Shown here: positions 22,565 to 24,010 of the stretch, in pieces
Numbering within the stretch: the first letter of the stretch is position 1
How the letters are laid out: each line of letters begins with the position of its first letter
Source: an uncultured Sediminibacterium sp.
GTDB taxonomy: Bacteria > Bacteroidota > Bacteroidia > Chitinophagales > Chitinophagaceae
Reading direction: 5' to 3'
NCBI GenBank assembly: GCA_937907555.1
Contig: CALEST010000346.1
Coordinates: 1 to 24,010 of the forward strand
Length of the DNA: 24,010 nucleotides
Position numbers and translations under genes: made by a program
The notes under the pieces: generated by a model
Databases searched by the model: none
What the model saw: only the letters and a program-made list of their open reading frames with translations
What the model was told of the DNA's origin: nothing

Positions 22565-23128
22565 ATGTCGAACCCAAGATTAGCAGACCGTTATGCCAAA
22601 AGCCTGGTTGATCTTTCCATAGAGAAAAATCAACTGGATGCTGTTCGTGCTGATATGCTATATATACAGGCTGTTTGTAAAACCAGCCGGGATTTTCTGA
22701 ACATGTTGAAAAGTCCAATCATTAAAGCTGATCAGAAAGAGAAAATCGTTTCTGCAGTAATTAATGGTAAAGTGTCTGAATTAACTACTTTGTTCAGTAA
22801 TCTTTTGGTAAAGAAAGGACGCGAGAGCGATCTTCCTGAAATTGCCAATGCATTTATACATCAGTACAATAAGTTAAAAGGTATTCACCAGGTAAAGCTC
22901 ATTACTGCAGCACCTGTTTCTGATGAATTGAAAAAATCCATTGAAGCCAGTGTTCAAAAAGCAAATAATTTTGCAACCGTTGAACTGGAAGCATTGGTGG
23001 ATGAGAAACTGATTGGTGGGTTTGTTCTGGAGTTCGATAATAAGCAGGTTGATGCCAGCATTGCCAGTGATTTACGTGCCATCAGAAAGCAGTTCATGGA
23101 AAATCAGTTTGTTTCTAATATTAGATAA
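22565..23128 (+). CDS. atpH: ATP synthase F1 subunit delta
   Basis: Links the peripheral stalk to the top of F1. 187 residues with the OSCP/delta pattern: N-terminal helical domain starting NPRLADRYAKSLVDLS, FLNMLKSPIIKADQKEKIV, and the C-terminal VKLITAAPVSDELK...VDEKLIGGFVLEFDNKQVDASIASDLRAIRKQF. It starts 2 bases after atpF, so translation is probably coupled. Confidence 0.95.
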   Translation: MSNPRLADRYAKSLVDLSIEKNQLDAVRADMLYIQAVCKTSRDFLNMLKSPIIKADQKEKIVSAVINGKVSELTTLFSNLLVKKGRESDLPEIANAFIHQYNKLKGIHQVKLITAAPVSDELKKSIEASVQKANNFATVELEALVDEKLIGGFVLEFDNKQVDASIASDLRAIRKQFMENQFVSNIR

Positions 23129-23164
23129 CATTATACATTAAGATCAACTTTTAAATCATACAAA

Positions 23165-24010
23165 ATGGTAGATATTAAACCAGATGAAATATCAGCGATA
23201 CTGAGACAGCAACTCAGCAATTTCAATGCTTCTGCCGAACTGGAAGAAGTAGGAACCGTATTGCAGGTGGGTGATGGTATTGCCCGCGTGTACGGCCTTA
23301 ACGGTGTACGAAGCGGTGAGCTGGTAGTATTTGAGAATGGTGTTAAAGCAATTGCACTTAACCTTGAAGAAGACAATGTGGGTGTGGTATTGATGGGTGA
23401 AAGCGGAAGCATTAAAGAAGGTGCCAAAGTAAAAAGAACCGGTCAGATTGCTTCTATCAAAGTAGGTGAAGGAGTTGTTGGTCGTGTTATTAATACTTTA
23501 GGTGAACCCATTGACGGCAAAGGTCCTATCAGTGGTGATTTATACGAAATGCCTTTGGAGCGTAAAGCACCCGGGGTTATTTATCGTGAACCGGTAAAAG
23601 AACCCCTACAAACTGGTATCAAAGCAATTGATGCCATGATTCCTGTAGGTCGTGGTCAGCGTGAGTTGGTAATTGGTGACCGCCAGACTGGTAAAACAGC
23701 TATCTGTATTGACACCATCATCAACCAGAAAGAGTTCTACGATGCAGGTAAGCCTGTATACTGTATATATGTTGCCATTGGACAAAAAGCATCTACTGTT
23801 GCCGGTGTTATGAAAACCCTGGAAGACAATGGTGCAATGGCATATACTACTATTGTATCTGCTTCTGCTTCTGATCCTGCTCCATTACAGTTCTACGCTC
23901 CTTTTGCGGGTGCTGCTATTGGGGAGTTCTTCAGAGATACCGGTAGACCAGCATTGATTGTATTTGATGACTTGTCTAAGCAGGCAGTTGCTTATCGTGA
24001 AGTTTCTTTG
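23165..24010 (+). CDS. atpA: ATP synthase F1 subunit alpha (partial, C terminus outside the window)
   Basis: ATG at 23165 opens a frame of 282 codons that runs to the window edge without a stop; full alpha subunits have about 510-530 residues. Visible parts: the N-terminal beta-barrel (EEVGTVLQVGDGIARVYGL, GELVVFENG), the hinge with APGVIYREPVKEPLQTGIKAIDAMIP, Walker A GDRQTGKT (171-178), and the Walker B region ALIVFDDLSKQAVAYRE. The 36-base gap after atpH shows no structure. Alpha binds nucleotide at non-catalytic sites in F1. The gene is complete at its 5' end only. Confidence 0.97.
   Translation, partial: MVDIKPDEISAILRQQLSNFNASAELEEVGTVLQVGDGIARVYGLNGVRSGELVVFENGVKAIALNLEEDNVGVVLMGESGSIKEGAKVKRTGQIASIKVGEGVVGRVINTLGEPIDGKGPISGDLYEMPLERKAPGVIYREPVKEPLQTGIKAIDAMIPVGRGQRELVIGDRQTGKTAICIDTIINQKEFYDAGKPVYCIYVAIGQKASTVAGVMKTLEDNGAMAYTTIVSASASDPAPLQFYAPFAGAAIGEFFRDTGRPALIVFDDLSKQAVAYREVSL

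Overview
The window comes from a chromosome of a Bacteroidota bacterium, most likely of the Chitinophagaceae/Sediminibacterium type (inference from gene content). Supporting signs are a Bacteroidota-type metalloprotease, a DUF4783 gene next to nadC, a SusC/heme-like TonB-dependent receptor, A/T-rich leaders without clear Shine-Dalgarno sequences, and several TAnnTTTG boxes, the -7 promoter element of this phylum. No rRNA, tRNA, CRISPR or insertion sequence is visible. Most of the window is conserved housekeeping DNA.

Layout. Positions 1-6673 (minus strand) carry DUF4783 protein, nadC, a TPR sensor histidine kinase, a SUI1/YciH-like factor (4-base overlap with the kinase gene), a histone H1-like Lys/Ala/Pro repeat protein closed by a strong terminator, and a secreted zinc metalloprotease. 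Positions 6776-11575 (plus strand) carry gpmI, a haem-binding-domain protein, a small membrane-anchored protein with a TTG start, and a TonB-dependent receptor, closed by a terminator. engB (plus) then meets pabB (minus) tail to tail with a 12-base overlap. Reading leftward from 17705, rel (ppGpp synthetase/hydrolase), purA, a Lys/Asp-rich low-complexity protein and pabB follow one another on the minus strand.

Positions 17706-18759 are an AT-rich accessory patch between conserved genes. It holds an imperfect palindrome, a run of eight G, a lipoprotein gene broken by two apparent frameshifts, and an otherwise easily missed 58-residue two-helix membrane protein 5 bases after the lipoprotein's restored stop. 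From 18760 rightward come an MsbA-type ABC exporter and the start of the ATP synthase operon, atpB-atpE-atpF-atpH-atpA (atpA runs off the window). A perfect 12-bp hairpin lies between atpE and atpF.

How the genes relate: rel and purA are linked through ppGpp and purine nucleotide control; pabB feeds folate synthesis, nadC NAD synthesis, gpmI glycolysis and the atp genes respiration. The haem-binding protein, its small membrane neighbour and the TonB receptor may form an envelope or metal/haem-related module (inference). The least ordinary signals are the broken lipoprotein/small membrane protein cassette, a 12-bp inverted repeat whose right arm ends on the start codon of the TonB receptor, the atpE/atpF hairpin, and -7 boxes that sit almost on the start codon of rel and the ABC transporter. 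I did not find a convincing complete new multi-gene system.
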